A stretch of 64,000 nt of DNA from Hyposmocoma kahamanoa (GCF_003589595.1 NW_020653200.1:6180076-6244075), one strand, 5' to 3'. Positions 21,755-33,818 are shown, counted from the stretch's first letter. Numbers and translations: made by a program. Notes: generated by a model from the sequence alone, not told the origin.

Positions 21755-23374
21755 TTACACTTTGGCGTCGACGTACAACTGATACATCATCTCAATGATC
21801 GTGCGAGTCGGGCGACCCGTCATACCGCGACCCAGGTAGGGAAAATCGTGTCCTTTGGTGTATGTGATATTGTACGTATCGAGGTGGACCCACTTGAAGT
21901 CACATACGAATTGCTTTAGAAAAGCAGCGCAGTTAGGTGAATCTCCATATTTATGTCTGCCGGTATTCGCCACATCGGCGCACTGGACGTCCAGTACGCG
22001 ATCTTCGTAGAATTTCCACAACGGCATACGCCAGATCCGATCTCCAGTGCACGCAGCGGCTGAGTCCAGGTAGCAATATAGTTCATCTGAATTACTATAG
22101 CACCCGCAAGCCGAGGCGCCTAACGTTGCCATCAATTCTTTAGACATTGTGCCTACGTCAATAACGAACTTGGGCCAATAATTTCTCGCATATACTAGAC
22201 TGTCGGCAATAAGTAGCCGTCCTTCTCGCGAAGGAAGTCTTATACGAACAGATTTTCCGGTGGCACTACAAACGATATCCCCGAACTTGGGGCTCTTGCC
22301 GCTAGGCATGAGTTCGCAAAGTGGCAGAATACCGCGAATATTAACGGGCAATTTAAGTTTAGCCGCCGCTCTAGTGACGGCCAGTACGCATGCTGCACCC
22401 GCCATGTCACCTTTCATGTATCTCAGCTCATCGGGTGGTTTCAAGTCCAGACTGCCGCTATCAAACGTCACTCCTTTGCCGATTAGCACTATTGGGCGAG
22501 TGCATTCATCCGCGCCGTAGTAACTGATCTCGACATACAGCGGCGGTTGTACAGATGATTTACCCACCGATACAAACCCTCCCATTTGGTGCGCGGCGGC
22601 CCATCCTTTAGTTTTAATTTCTACGTTTATATCTAACTCACACAACAGTTCTACCATGATTGTGGCAAAAGCCGTAGGATTCAAAAGGTTAGGAGGCATT
22701 TCCGATAGATATCTGGCTAAGTTTTGTGATTCAGCTTTCAATTTCCCAATGTTCCAGCCATCAAAATCACAATCATCGTACAAGTGCAGTTTGGGTGCAT
22801 GTGGACTAGGATATTTCTCGGGACGTCTATATTCTCGAAATTGCCAGCAGCCTAGTGCAGCTCCCTCTGCGGCACATTCAGCATTGCCAAAAGATTCCAA
22901 GTAAATAGCTCGTGGATTAAGAGCTAAGAGAGATTTGCATGCTGATCCGGCCGCTACTCTTATGGCTTCTTTACTTTCATCTATTCTTTCAGAGCTACTG
23001 TACGCCAAGCACTCTGAACCCAAACCAGAAACACATACATAACCATAATTGGGATCTACGTCGTAAAATATTCTGTTTTCACCAAGTTTTGGTATGGGGG
23101 TAAGTTTCAACAATTTCCAAAGTTTGCCATTCACCTGCTTATCATACTTCTGTGCGCTGGCCGTAAGGATCGCTGCATCGTCTCCGGGCACTTGATCGTT
23201 GTAGTAGACACCTAGCACCAGTCCCCTGTCCCTGGGAGTACATGCTTTTGGGTCTACTACCTTTTTTGGCGGCCCAAAGGGCGTACAATCTGTTTTTGGC
23301 GTTTGGAATTGTGATATATAGCGTAAACATATATTAATATTGCCTAAGAAAATGGTGGGGCGAAAGACGAACAT
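21755..23374 (-). CDS. M17 leucine aminopeptidase-like protein, likely inactive, intronless
   Basis: 539 residues, close to full length for cytosol/leucyl aminopeptidases. The C-terminal catalytic domain is clear: GKGVTFDSG (metal Lys300, Asp305), LDLKP (catalytic Lys312), MKGDMAG (Asp323), LPLCELMPSG, WRMPLW, DVANTG, FPYLGRGMTGRPTRT. The family hallmark NTDAEGR reads LPSREGR at 380-386. Glu384 and Arg386 are kept, but the metal-binding Asp is Ser382. Loss of metal ligands is known in Drosophila sperm leucyl-aminopeptidases (S-Laps), abundant structural proteins of sperm mitochondria; that is the closest parallel I know. The first ~25 residues are hydrophobic with Arg and no acid, which could be a mitochondrial targeting sequence. 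A single 1.6-kb exon suggests retroposition. It begins 241 bp downstream of the Ig/Fn3 gene on the same strand. Testis expression is inferred, not shown. Confidence 0.88.
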   Translation of the reverse strand: MFVFRPTIFLGNINICLRYISQFQTPKTDCTPFGPPKKVVDPKACTPRDRGLVLGVYYNDQVPGDDAAILTASAQKYDKQVNGKLWKLLKLTPIPKLGENRIFYDVDPNYGYVCVSGLGSECLAYSSSERIDESKEAIRVAAGSACKSLLALNPRAIYLESFGNAECAAEGAALGCWQFREYRRPEKYPSPHAPKLHLYDDCDFDGWNIGKLKAESQNLARYLSEMPPNLLNPTAFATIMVELLCELDINVEIKTKGWAAAHQMGGFVSVGKSSVQPPLYVEISYYGADECTRPIVLIGKGVTFDSGSLDLKPPDELRYMKGDMAGAACVLAVTRAAAKLKLPVNIRGILPLCELMPSGKSPKFGDIVCSATGKSVRIRLPSREGRLLIADSLVYARNYWPKFVIDVGTMSKELMATLGASACGCYSNSDELYCYLDSAAACTGDRIWRMPLWKFYEDRVLDVQCADVANTGRHKYGDSPNCAAFLKQFVCDFKWVHLDTYNITYTKGHDFPYLGRGMTGRPTRTIIEMMYQLYVDAKV

Positions 23375-23615
23375 ACTTATAATTTTAATTCCAGATTTTA
23401 TAAAAAAGTATACTCGAAAATCCTTATCCTAAGCCGACATTGCCTACTTGATTTAACGTGTTTTAACTTTTTTTTAGAAAACGGTAATACAACTCTAATT
23501 TTAATGAGTAAGTTTATATTAAAATTAAAATAAAATAAGTACAGTCACAATATCTTACAACACACGAGTACAATGTTCACATTCAAACTTTACACAATTT
23601 GTCTTTTGGAAAAGG

Positions 23616-26600
23616 TCAAGAAGTCTTCTTCTTTAGCCATGTAGGAGTATGGTTTTTAACCCACTCGGGGATATCCATTAATAGTGTTTCTTGAAGTTGA
23701 CGATATATGATAAGAATAAGGAAGGGGATAGCTAGTCTCTCATCTTTGAACAAGTAAACCCAAAACGCGAGCATTAGCAGGCACATATCAACCATGTAGT
23801 CGATAGCCGAACGAACATTCATCTTTGCCTTTTCCTCTAGCTCCTTATAATCTATAGGAATAACTATTGTCGCTCTTTCTGTAGTTTTCAAAACTATTTG
23901 CTGTATATCTTTCTTGCTTGGATTCGCAAGAATATCGTTTATTTTCGACACATGCTTATCGTTACTTTCTAATTTAGATTTATCTAGTTTCTGCACCTGT
24001 TTTGATCTTGTCGGCTTATCGATAGAGTTAGCTGTTTTGATATTAGCACCTGTTGCCTTAATGGGGGTTACTTTATTGCATATTGTTTTCTTTGATTTCA
24101 TAACTTTTTTTTGGCCTTCTTTACCTTTTTTTTCAAGTTGTTGTTTTTCAGCAACGGCTTTTAAATCCTCCGTTTTAAGGTAAAGTGGTATTGTTGGTTT
24201 TTTTTGACTGCCGAATTCTTTTACTATATTTCCGTAGTAATCTATAACAGTCCTGCCCTCTTCACTTATCTTATCAATTTTTTCTTCTTTTTTGGTTGTT
24301 GAAGTTTTTATAGTTTCCACTTTTGGTACCTGGCTATCTTCTAGTTCTTTCTTAGGCTCTTTTTTGGTTAAAATTTTTGGGAAGGGGAAAGGTTTTTGTA
24401 TAGGCATTTTCGTGAATTTTTTGAACAAGGTAATTTTTTCCTCTTTCTTTGGTTTTTCGTCAGCCGTTTCTTTTTCTATTGTTTTCGAAATATCATCATC
24501 TTGACTTAATTTTGGTTCTTTTGTATCTGATTCTCTACGCTTTAATATAGGTTTAGGTATAAAATTAGGATCGGGAAGGGGCAACGGTTTAAGTATTTCT
24601 CTTTCCGATTCTTCTTCGATTTCTTCCTTGAGCGGCGAAGGTCGAGCTAACTTATCTCTAGGATTGTACGTCTCCTCCTCGTTCCCATATTCACTTCTAT
24701 GTACATCTCCGTTGAGACTGCCTTCTTCCTCTTCTGAGTATTCGCCGTCGGTAGAGACTGTGCTAGCAGTATAATCTTCGTCGAACGACATATGCCACTT
24801 ATTATCCGAAACCTCTGAATCATGTGAAGCCTGCCGTGAATTATATCTATATTCTCTGTCTTCTATGGAGTCAGTTTTAATATATATCTCAGGAGGTTTG
24901 GCTAATAAAGACTCACGTACTGGTGGAGCTGCAGACTCCTCATGAACTTGGCTTGAATATTTCGGAATGTTGTTGCGTTCGAAAGTGCGTGACTGAGTTA
25001 ATTGTTTTTGCTTAGTTTGTTCCTCTTCGAGTGCGACGGCCTTGTAAAAACGCGCCATAGCTCGCTCATGCAGCAGCTCGGTAGAGCTTACTGCGTAGCG
25101 AAGTGCCTTGAAGGGTATCACGCACCGCGAACTCAGCTCCGGCGCTGACAGCGATATGGGTGGCGGAGCCAGTGCCTCCTCTAAATCCAGTTGGAACGAC
25201 TTTCTCTTTTCTAAAAAAGAAAAATATTTTGTTTAAGTTTTTCGTAATATTTTACTCAAATATTAACCTACTTTGGTAATCGCTTTCGCAGTGCTTCGTA
25301 AAAGTGTTTATGAGCATAAATACAATGAGTGCTATCATTTAATTAATTGAACTCAATATTACTACGTCAGTTTGGCTCACATAGCTCAGCTCGCAAGCTA
25401 TAACAATTATTTTCATTCCAATTAAAGGCTAATAAGTTGTAATTTATATTTGTCACATGAATCACATTTACTGTAAGCTCGTTATTGGCTATTACTTACG
25501 TTATTTGTTCAATATATTTATTAAGGTTGTGCTCTAGGCTATTAAAGTATTACGGTATTTTCAGCAAAATAATGGATGAAATGTACGTTGTACAGAAAAG
25601 GTTATAATTAATATTATTATGTAAAGGCAGTACCTACTGATTTCGTTACAATTCGCTTTGCTGTGGTATAGTGGTGCAAACGCCACGCACTTGAGCTTTA
25701 TGCCTCTATGCATGCACAGGGCTAAACATATATTTACACTACAATTCGAATAATTTTTTTTTTATATTCTTTTCATTATCGTGTTTTATTTTCATTTTTA
25801 TGTTTCATTGTATTACGAAACGTAAATACATGATATATTTAATGTATAATTTAGAGGATTTAAAAAACTATAACAATGTTGTATGTACGTAGCAAAAATC
25901 AAAATAAAATTATTTTTGTTGGTACCTGCTTTTTCAGTCAAATTGTTGTCAGGGTATAGCACCAACATAAACTCGTTACTCCCGTCCTGGTCTCTAGCAG
26001 GAGAAACGCTTACGGCTCGACGCGGAACCTTAGGCGCGACTGGTTCGGCAGCAGGGCCGGTGGAAAACAGCATTGGAGGAGGAGCGGGCGCCCTCTTTCG
26101 ACGCGGTGCCGGTGACACACGCGGTTCCTCGCCTTCCACCCGTAGAAGCTCTTCGTTAATGATACGCGACTCTACTGCCAGACACTCTAGATCTACAGCG
26201 CGTCCGGGGATGCGGACTGGTGCCGATTCCATTGAAGGAGCACTCATGCCGTAAGGACTTTCGGCTTTTACACGAAATCGGTACTCGCTCCCCTCGATTA
26301 GATCAAAAAGAATTACATTTGTCTTTCGACTTGTGGTCGCTTTCAACCACACGTTCCAACCCGCACGGTAATATTCTACTACATAGTTACCAATACGACA
26401 TCCGCCATCATCTTCAGGCGGTTCCCAGTCTAATGTGACGGACTTGTCCACTTGTCGCGTGACGGACACGCGTCTTGGTGGGTTCGGTGGCGCGGTTATG
26501 GTCACCAAAAATGCTGCCGTGTCTTCGCCGATGGCATTCATTGCGTGTATTTGATATTCTCCCCGGTCACTCCTTCGCGCTGAATGTATTTTCAACATAG

Positions 26601-27758
26601 AAAATTTCGCCGTATTGGTAATCTCAATTCGGTCGTCGCTGGCTATGGGTTGACCGTCATGTCGCCATTCTATGGTTGGCGTCGGTTTGCCGACAATCGT
26701 TGTTTTTAAGAAAACAGTTTCGTTTATTTCGTAAAGCAACCCATCTTCATACTGGCGCGGGTAACGCAGTTTAGGTGCAGCCTCCAAAGCGAGATGAGCC
26801 TTCGTGACAGCGTGACCGGCGCGGTTTGTTGCTGTACATTTTATTTCGCCCTCGTCACTGGCCAGAGTCTGGTGAAATACAAGAACACTGGAGGCTTCGG
26901 TCGTCGTAATAGCCGTTCGTCGACTGCTGAAGATTTCGTAATCGTCTTTAAACCAGGCTATCGTCGGTGCGGGCGCGCCAGTGAAGGAGACGCGAAACTC
27001 TGTTTTGTCATTTTCTAGAGCCGTCACATCTTCCAAATGCTGGAGGAAGATAGGCGGCTCCTGTAGACCACGGTCAGAACTAACTGTGAGTACATCGGAC
27101 AGTTCGCTATAGTCGGATCGACCGACAGCATTGACTGCCGCCACCCGAAACTGATACCGATGTGGTGGGTCCAGTCCAGTTAGCACAAGCTCTGGACGCA
27201 GCACCAAAGGTGGTGATGTACGGATCCACTCCGCAGAGCCTAAACGATTGCATTCCACCTGATAACCCTGTAGTGGGGCTCCGCCGTCGTGAGCCGCTCC
27301 TGGCCATCGTAGTGTAATCGCGTTCGGCTCGTCGTCCGATAATATCGGGACGATATCAGGTTTGCCAGGCACCGCCGGCCGCCCTGCAATAAAAATACAG
27401 GACAGTTACAATTTACATTATAACAGAAAGGCAAAGAGTTTAGCCGGTGTTACCCGTATATTTGGAGTTTGGCATAAACTATCTTACAAAATTAGACGCC
27501 TGATAATCATTACATGAATTTGGATGGTCTTACGATTTGTTTTGTTGTGCCACGCTTTGGGAATCGCAGCGCGCAGTCTTTTTTAAAAATAGACATATAG
27601 ACTGGGGCCTCGGCGGCAATTCATAAGCAGTCGGTATTCACGTTGCGGCGGAGGTGAGGATGGCAGATGATTCGGAACAAACCATTACCTGCAGATTTCC
27701 AGTGCACGTTTTTCCTGGGCTTGAAAGTGGCGTGTGAGGCGGAATGTTGGTTGCCCAT
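23616..27758 (-). CDS. Fn3-Ig-Ig-Fn3 protein with Gly2 start and C-terminal membrane hairpin
   Basis: Three coding exons: 27758-27689, 27383-25926 and 25210-23616 (stop TGA), joined in phase to 1040 residues. The start lies in ccgccATGg and encodes MGNQHSASH, a good N-myristoylation context (Gly2, Ser6). Domains: Fn3 about 29-127, I-set Ig about 131-229, I-set Ig about 228-324, Fn3 about 323-422 (WEPPEDDGG, GSEYRFRVKA). Then comes a Pro/Arg linker with RRKRAPAPPP, a long Lys/Glu-rich low-complexity region (about 560-960), two hydrophobic segments (about 982-997 and 1002-1012) parted by KDER, and a tail ending KKTS, a KKxx ER-retrieval motif. The Ig/Fn3 order resembles myosin-binding/titin-type muscle proteins such as Drosophila CG14964; that is an inference. 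Membrane anchoring suggests an ER or sarcoplasmic-reticulum protein with its domains in the cytosol. A GTG at 25121 is internal, not a start. Confidence 0.85.
25211..25925 (-). other. Intron 2 of the Ig/Fn3 gene
   Basis: Bounded by donor gtacc after ..GAAAAAGCAG and acceptor tttttag before AAAAGAGAAAG, phase 1. AT-rich. The open frame from exon 2 runs about 110 bp into it before a stop, with no conserved look. No repeat recognised. Confidence 0.6.
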
Positions 27759-27900
27759 GGCGGCGGCGGCGCGCGCCGACACACTGAACGTTCAGCAGCG
27801 CACACCCCCCGCGCCGTGCCTCACGTCGCATCACCCCGAGCGCGCTGGGAATAACTCTGCGCGCGCGCGCCCGTCCGCCCGGATGCGATCTTGATCCGTT
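27600..27900 (-). promoter_or_regulatory. CpG-rich 5' region of the Ig/Fn3 gene
   Basis: Dense CpG and (CG)n runs (gcgcgcgcgcccgtccg near 27860, cggcggcggcg near 27760) in an otherwise AT-rich window surround exon 1 and its upstream side. Probably the 5' UTR and core promoter. No TATA box is evident; transcription start not determined. Confidence 0.5.
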
Positions 27901-28780
27901 TGATCGATAGCTTTTCATTAACGACCACCGTTGGGTTACGACCTTTGGCAACGACTGGATTTTTGTTAATATAATGAGACAATATGTTTGAATGTTTAAA
28001 TTTCAAGTTACTAAAACGTTTAATGTCGATTCTTAGGGCGTTATTTATATCTTAGGCGTTAGCCTACAGGGACCGATCGAATATTAAAAGTAAAAAAATA
28101 TTTCTAATCGATTACGAAAACATTTTAAGATTACAATCCATTAGATCATGTGCCATGTTAACACGATGGTGGGCATTCTGAATTTGTGTAGGTACTTGGA
28201 TTATTCTTAAATTCATTTTGTTGCCTTTACTTAATATTTACAATATTGCATAACATTCCCCTCAAGGCTACACAATAGGTAGAAGTAAAAATAAATTTTA
28301 AGATTTGACGCTGTCGCTATTACGTAAATAGATGAAATGAGATGGTACGATGAACTTACTATGGTTTTTGCTCATACGGTGACATCTAGCGACAGAACTG
28401 GATAGCAAAAATTTCTTTAAAATGTGGTTTGAGTCGGAGGAGATCTGTAATTTGTTCGATCTCACCGAGAGAATGAACAACTTTTCATTATGTCACGTAG
28501 GTGGCGTATAGCAAAATAACTTGCAAATTGATTACGTGATACATGTGTTGGCAATCGAAAAAGCGCTATAGGGTGCAAATGAGACTAATGAATTCGACAC
28601 TTGCTGATCTGAGCGCCAAATGCTTTAATTCTTGACTCAGATTTTAAAGGATGTTTACAGTTATTACGTTATAATTTTATAATTAGTGCCCAACATTGTA
28701 TAGGAACGTGAAGATAGATCGCCGCGTCGCCACCGCCGCCGATGCTCAATGCGATGAGATGAAATTCAATGAATAAGATT
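27901..28780. other. Upstream spacer, no gene seen
   Basis: No recognisable exon or repeat on either strand. It may hold regulatory sequence for the minus-strand Ig/Fn3 gene. Confidence 0.4.
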
Positions 28781-28781
28781 C

Positions 28782-28970
28782 ATCCCCTAATGGGCCACCC
28801 TTAGAGGTGAAATATTTTCTTCAAACTAGAATGAGACTGCTACTGATGCACCCCTTTCCAACAAAAAAAGAATCAACGAAATCGATTTTCGAACGTTGGA
28901 GTAATCGCGTAACATACACAAAAAATACAGTCGAAGTACCTCTTCTGTTTTCAAAATCGGTTAAAATTGT
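28782..28970 (+). repeat. 'accgac' interspersed repeat, right-end fragment
   Basis: Carries the family blocks attcatcccctaa, gccacccttagaggtg, cctttccaacaaaaaaagaa, cgcgtaacatacac and aaaatcggttaaaa. Only the right half of the roughly 450-bp unit is left. Confidence 0.75.
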
Positions 28971-28974
28971 TTCA

Positions 28975-29175
28975 GTGTCTTTGGTTTTGCGATTGTTACA
29001 AACAGGAAATGAAACTATTTTTCCGGATTTAAATCGCGTATATTTGTTTTTTCAAATAACAAACTTTTTGGGCCCTTACAGGTCCTATGTCAGTCAACCA
29101 TCCAGTCAACCGTGACCATGGGACCTGTAAAGGACCCGAAACGTTGGTTTTGTTTGTCGGTTGTATAGTTTCATT
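28975..29175. repeat. Interspersed repeat related to 11845-12010
   Basis: Shares gcgattgttacaaacagg, gaaactatttttccggattt and the ttacaggtcc / gggacctgtaa hairpin, then cgaaacgttggttttgtttg. Complete enough to show the order of blocks; family unnamed here. Confidence 0.6.
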
Positions 29176-29642
29176 TTCTATTTGTTTTCGTGCTTTTTAA
29201 CCACTGAAAAATATACGCTACGTCGACTCTAACTACTAAAAATTATTATTTTATAAAGCCAGCAATACAAAGACCATGCTGGTCTAACGTTGCCGGGTGA
29301 AGGTCAATACCAACGTATAGACAGCCTATTTGCCTTGCTTTGTCCTGCCATCGTTCGATGTCACTCGCCTAGCTGACGGAGTGAAAGCGAGCGCTAACGT
29401 GCATAGAGCTCGTCTGACGTGGCTTGTCACAACTCGCAGTCGCTCGTGATTACTTGTCTCACTTCGGAGAAGTGTCGATTTTTCTTCACAAATCGAAGGC
29501 GCTCGACTAATAGCAGTCAATTGACATTGTATAATCAGACATTTGCATGCTATTTAATATACGCGAAACATGTTTATACTAACACAGTCTCTTGTTACAT
29601 CTCCTGTTATACCATGTTTTAAGCAAATAAACGTATGATAAT

Positions 29643-29927
29643 CATTGACTTACAAATAGATGGACGACGGGTCTAATACAAAACCACGAAAAAAATGTCC
29701 CAAGTCAACCTATTTAAACGTAGTGACATGTAAAGGAATATGAAAAAGCTCAAACGTTGAATTTAAATTGTAATGTCATCGCAGTACTGTCTAATATTGC
29801 TTGCTTCGCTGTCAGTCGAACAAACGAAGACTAAAGTGTGAATGACGCTCTGTATACGATTTTAACGCCCTACAAGTTCGGACACTTTGTAGAGCGGACC
29901 CGATGTCCATATAATTGTAAGTCAATG
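29643..29927. mobile_element. hAT-type MITE, copy 2 (285 bp)
   Basis: Same orientation and ends as copy 1 (cattgacttacaaatag... ...attgtaagtcaatg), with about 57 bp more internal sequence. Perfect 8-bp direct repeats atgataat flank it (29635-29642, 29928-29935). Confidence 0.9.
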
Positions 29928-30249
29928 ATGATAATAATATTATTATTGATAATATTACTACTTTCATTTATTTCCAAAATTAAATGGAAGTATTAAAGAT
30001 TCACTTAAATCAGTCACTGATATTAATTCTATACCAATGCATAAATACAAAAAAGCTTACACTATTGGGAACCCGTTTAAAATGTTCTCAATGAAAATAT
30101 GAATCTTGAGGTTGGAAATGTATAGGATATATATTTCAAAGTTTTCTCTTTTTTATATACTCTCAAATTACAAATATTGTTTTTTTTTTCTGTGCAAATT
30201 TCACTTTTCGTAATATTTGAGTATTTGTAAATTCAAAACTTTGAAAAAA

Positions 30250-33200
30250 AAGGCCCGCGCGACACAGCTAACGCTTTCGATCACCGCCCTGTCCTCCTTC
30301 AGCTCTCCCCTCGTTCGGACATAGCCCCCATGACCCTTGCGCCCCCGTTAAATCGGTGTTGGACTGGGGGAAGTTGAGTCATGACCACAATTTCCTCGAG
30401 ACTGAACACCTAGTTCAGATTTCGGACCAGATTTCTTCAGTCGTAGACGCCAACTGTTGACCGTCTAGAGGGACACATACAAACCGCCGTTTGTAACTAC
30501 TCCCGGCCGGCACCAGCTACAGACGACTGTTGCTGGAACCTACCGGAGGATGTGCGTGCCCTTCTAACGGAAAAGAACGCAGCCACTCGTGCTTATGACT
30601 CTTACCCCACCGACGAAAACCGTCGTTTCCTGCGGGTTTACAGAGGGACGTAAAGACGCCTATGGACGAGGTACGTCAAAGTCGATGGGAAAGCTCCTAG
30701 AAGGGCTCGAGCCCACCCACCAAGCCTTTTGGCAACTAACCCGTTCTCTCAAGTCCACAGTTGCCCAAATGCCCCACCTTAACCGACCCAACCGCACCTC
30801 AGCATTTGACGACGAGGAAAAGGCCGAATGCCTGGCCGATAGCCTCGAAGCCCAGTGCTCCCCTAGCCTAGAGCCGATCGACTAGACCCACCACCTCCGG
30901 GTGGACTCCGAGGTCGAACTCAGAGCAACCCTCCCGCCCTCCGACCCTCCTCTCTCCCTGGTCACCCCAAAGGAAGTAGAATCGCTCATAAAGGACCTTA
31001 AGCCCCGCAAAGCCCCAGGCCCCGACGGTATCTCCAACAAGGTGCTTAAACAACTTTCTGCACCCCTCATCTGTCTCCTGACTGCAACTTTTAACGCCGC
31101 TCTGACCAACTGCACCTTTCCGCAAAAGTGGAAATGCCCGTGATCGGTGTTTACAAGCCCGGGAAACCTCCATCTGAACCCACCAGTTACCATCCCACCT
31201 CCCTGCTTAACACCATGGGCAAACTCTATGAACGCATCCTCTACGCCCGCCTCAGTCACTTCATGTCTCACAACCTCCTCCCCGACGAACAGTTTGGTTT
31301 TAGGCACTCATGCGTCCAGCAAGTGCACTGGATAGTGGAACATATCTCCGAAGGTTTCGATCGCCCCCGCTTCATGCCCACCGGCGCCCTCTTTTTCGAT
31401 GTGGCAAAAGCTTTCGACAAAGTCTGGCACAACGGCTTACTTTACAAGCTGTACAACCTCGGCGTGCCTGATCGTCTCGTGCACATCATTCGAGACTTCT
31501 TGTTGAACCGCTCTTTCCGCTACCGAGTTGAGGGCGCACTCTCTGCAAGGCTCTGTCCTCTCGCCCCTTCTATTCTCCCTGTACACTTGCGATATCCCGA
31601 AGTATCAGACAGTAAATATAAAAACAGAACAGTAAAATCAGTACAGTAGTCAGAAGTATCAGACAGTAAAAATAAAAGGAGACCGAGAGCTGCAAACCCT
31701 TCTTCCAGCAACATAAAATTCTTACACTTACATGTATATATATTCTAGAAATGTGTAAGTTCGTCCGAAATAATTTAGATTTATTTACAAAACGCGGAGA
31801 TGTCCCCAATAAATATTCCTTCCGACATAAGGATAGATTGCTACTACCAGCATCGCGGTTAACTATGCACTCATCGAGTCCATTTGTAATGGCAATCAAA
31901 ATTTATAATAACTTACCTGAAGATATAAAAACAGAAACGACTAAATTTATAAAAACTTTAAAATCATATTTAATATCAAAAAGCTATTATACACTGCACG
32001 AGTATTTCAACAATTGACAATTAGAGTATTTCCAAATGATTATTTAAATATTTAATTTCAAAAAATACATATTAATACAATAATAATCTAATTAATTCAA
32101 ATTTCAAATTTAAATATTTTATTTTGGATTAATCTATATTGTTCAGTAATACCTACATAACAAGTAATTGTCTAAGTTAATCATCATTTCATTATATTAG
32201 TTATTTAGTTTGCAATAGAATAAGTTTAAATTTGTAAAAACAACTGTGCATGCAGTTGTTTTTAGTTTTGCTGTGCCCTTACAGGGTCCATAATGTTAAC
32301 TGCTAATACTACCACCTAACATTGTAACATTATGGTCTGCAATAAACGTATTGAGTACCTATTGAGTATTGAGTATTGAGTAAATCTCGCCCTCTTTGCC
32401 GACGACACTGCGCTCTATTATTCGGCGCGCAGCTCCAAATTAGTTTCCGCGGCTCTCCAATCTGCCACCACACGCCTAGGCGAGTGGTTTCGCAGATGGA
32501 GAATCGAAGTCAATCCCAACAAAAGCGCGGCGGTATTCTTTACGCGGAGTAACCTTTCCAGTCGTAGAGTACAAAACCTCACCCCGATCTCGCTCTTTGA
32601 CCGCCTAATCCCTTGGGTGAACACGGTCAAATACTTAGGAGTTACGCTCGATAGGAAGCTGTCATTCAAAGCACACGTGAAAACCGTCCGCGATCGCGCC
32701 CACTTTGTTATGAGCCGGCTCCACCCCCTTCTCAACAACCATAGCAAACTCTCCCTTCGTAATAAGGTGAGATTGTACACGAACTGCACCCGCCCAATCA
32801 TGACGTATGCCAGAGTCGCATTCGCTCAGGAAAATCCTGCGCTCATACACCGCCTGCAGGCTCCCCAAAATAGATTAATGCGCTACGCGACGGGTGCCTC
32901 GTGGTACCTGCGCAACGCTAACCTCCACATAGATTACGGCTCCCCACAATAGCCCAATTCATGAAACAGGCATCGAGGAAATACTTCGACTCTGCTCCTC
33001 ACCACCGCAACCCCCTCGTGGTGGCTGTATCCTCTTACGACCCCCCAGGGAACAACCCCACCGGGTAAACAGGACCCGTCGGCCAAGGGAAGTCCTCAAC
33101 GACCATGACGACCCTATCACTCTCGCCACTTTGAAGGCCAACCAGATCGCTAGTCAGTCCCGTCCCTCACGCACCAACCGTCCTCGCCGGCAAGGTCGTA

Positions 33201-33625
33201 GAGCATTCATTTCAGCACGTACACTGGTAGATTCTCGCCCTTCTGGCGAAAGTCTCCAGTAGCGCCCTGATGAGCCTTCAGCCCTCAGCACTCGCCCTTT
33301 TCTCCGGTGGCACGGTCAAGGCCATCAACGGCCAAATGTAAAATATCCTTCATATAAAAAAATCAACGCGTTCACTCCAGCGCCGAGCTCGCCCGCAACA
33401 GCAACAAAGAAAAACAGAAGACTCCGGCCCGCATTCAGTCCAGCGCCAGCCCGTAACAGCAACTATAGAAAAGACCTCAACAGTACCGTACGAAGGTGCA
33501 ATACGGCTGTAACCAACATTTTTATTTCGACTCTCGCCGTCCCGGAGCGTAAAGAACCACCAGCTCAGTGGCGGTAGGAATCCCGTGCCGTACATTGAAA
33601 CTGGTCAAATAAATTCAAAATTACA
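30250..33625 (+). pseudogene. Jockey-clade LINE, 5'-truncated, split and frameshifted
   Basis: GC-rich against AT-rich flanks. It opens inside the endonuclease domain (an SDH-type segment near 30280), then EPTHQAFWQLTRSLKS (30700), RKAPGPDGISNKVLK (30995), YERILYARLSHFM, DEQFGFRHSC, FFDVAKAFDKVWHNGLLYKL (31395) and the start of the next RT block. A CR1-like LINE sits between 31598 and about 32383. RT then resumes with the catalytic LALFADDTALYYS (32388), KYLGVTLDRKLSFKAHV (32630), RPIMTYA and a degraded C terminus. Stops and frameshifts occur, for example at 31140 and 32950. Non-functional. Confidence 0.85.
31598..32383 (+). mobile_element. CR1-like LINE 3' fragment nested in Jockey
   Basis: The open frame 31751-32017 (CKFVRNNLDLFTKR, SFRHKDRLLLPASRL, IKIYNNLPEDIK, YYTLHEYFNN) is the C-terminal end typical of CR1/Jockey-like RT proteins. 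The 3' end reads gcccttacagggtc, tgcaataaa and then short attgagta repeats, a tail style known from CR1/L2 elements. A 25-bp direct repeat (gaagtatcagacagta...) occurs at 31599 and 31652. The same 3' end (gcccttactgggt, tgcaataaa) closes the element at 61085-62460. Confidence 0.7.
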
Positions 33626-33818
33626 TTTGACACTCCCGGATATTCTCATAATAACCTAAAATATTCCCAAATGGAATATTGATTTACTTTCATTAAATGT
33701 TTGCATGTCGATAATGACTTATCGATAGATTATGGTACGACACTAAAGACATCTGCCATTTGTTCGTTCAATTTTTGTTTAGGTATGAACGTTCATTCCG
33801 TAGTTAGGGCAGCTCCTT

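Noticed and set aside
25121..25123. Start codon of a separate 501-residue minus-strand gene
   Set aside because: It is GTG inside exon 3. The frame continues upstream to a splice acceptor at 25210 that joins in phase to the Ig/Fn3 exon.
27685..27951. 88-residue Arg-rich minus-strand ORF
   Set aside because: Wrong frame of the CpG-rich 5' region. The MGNQHS frame with a splice donor explains it better.
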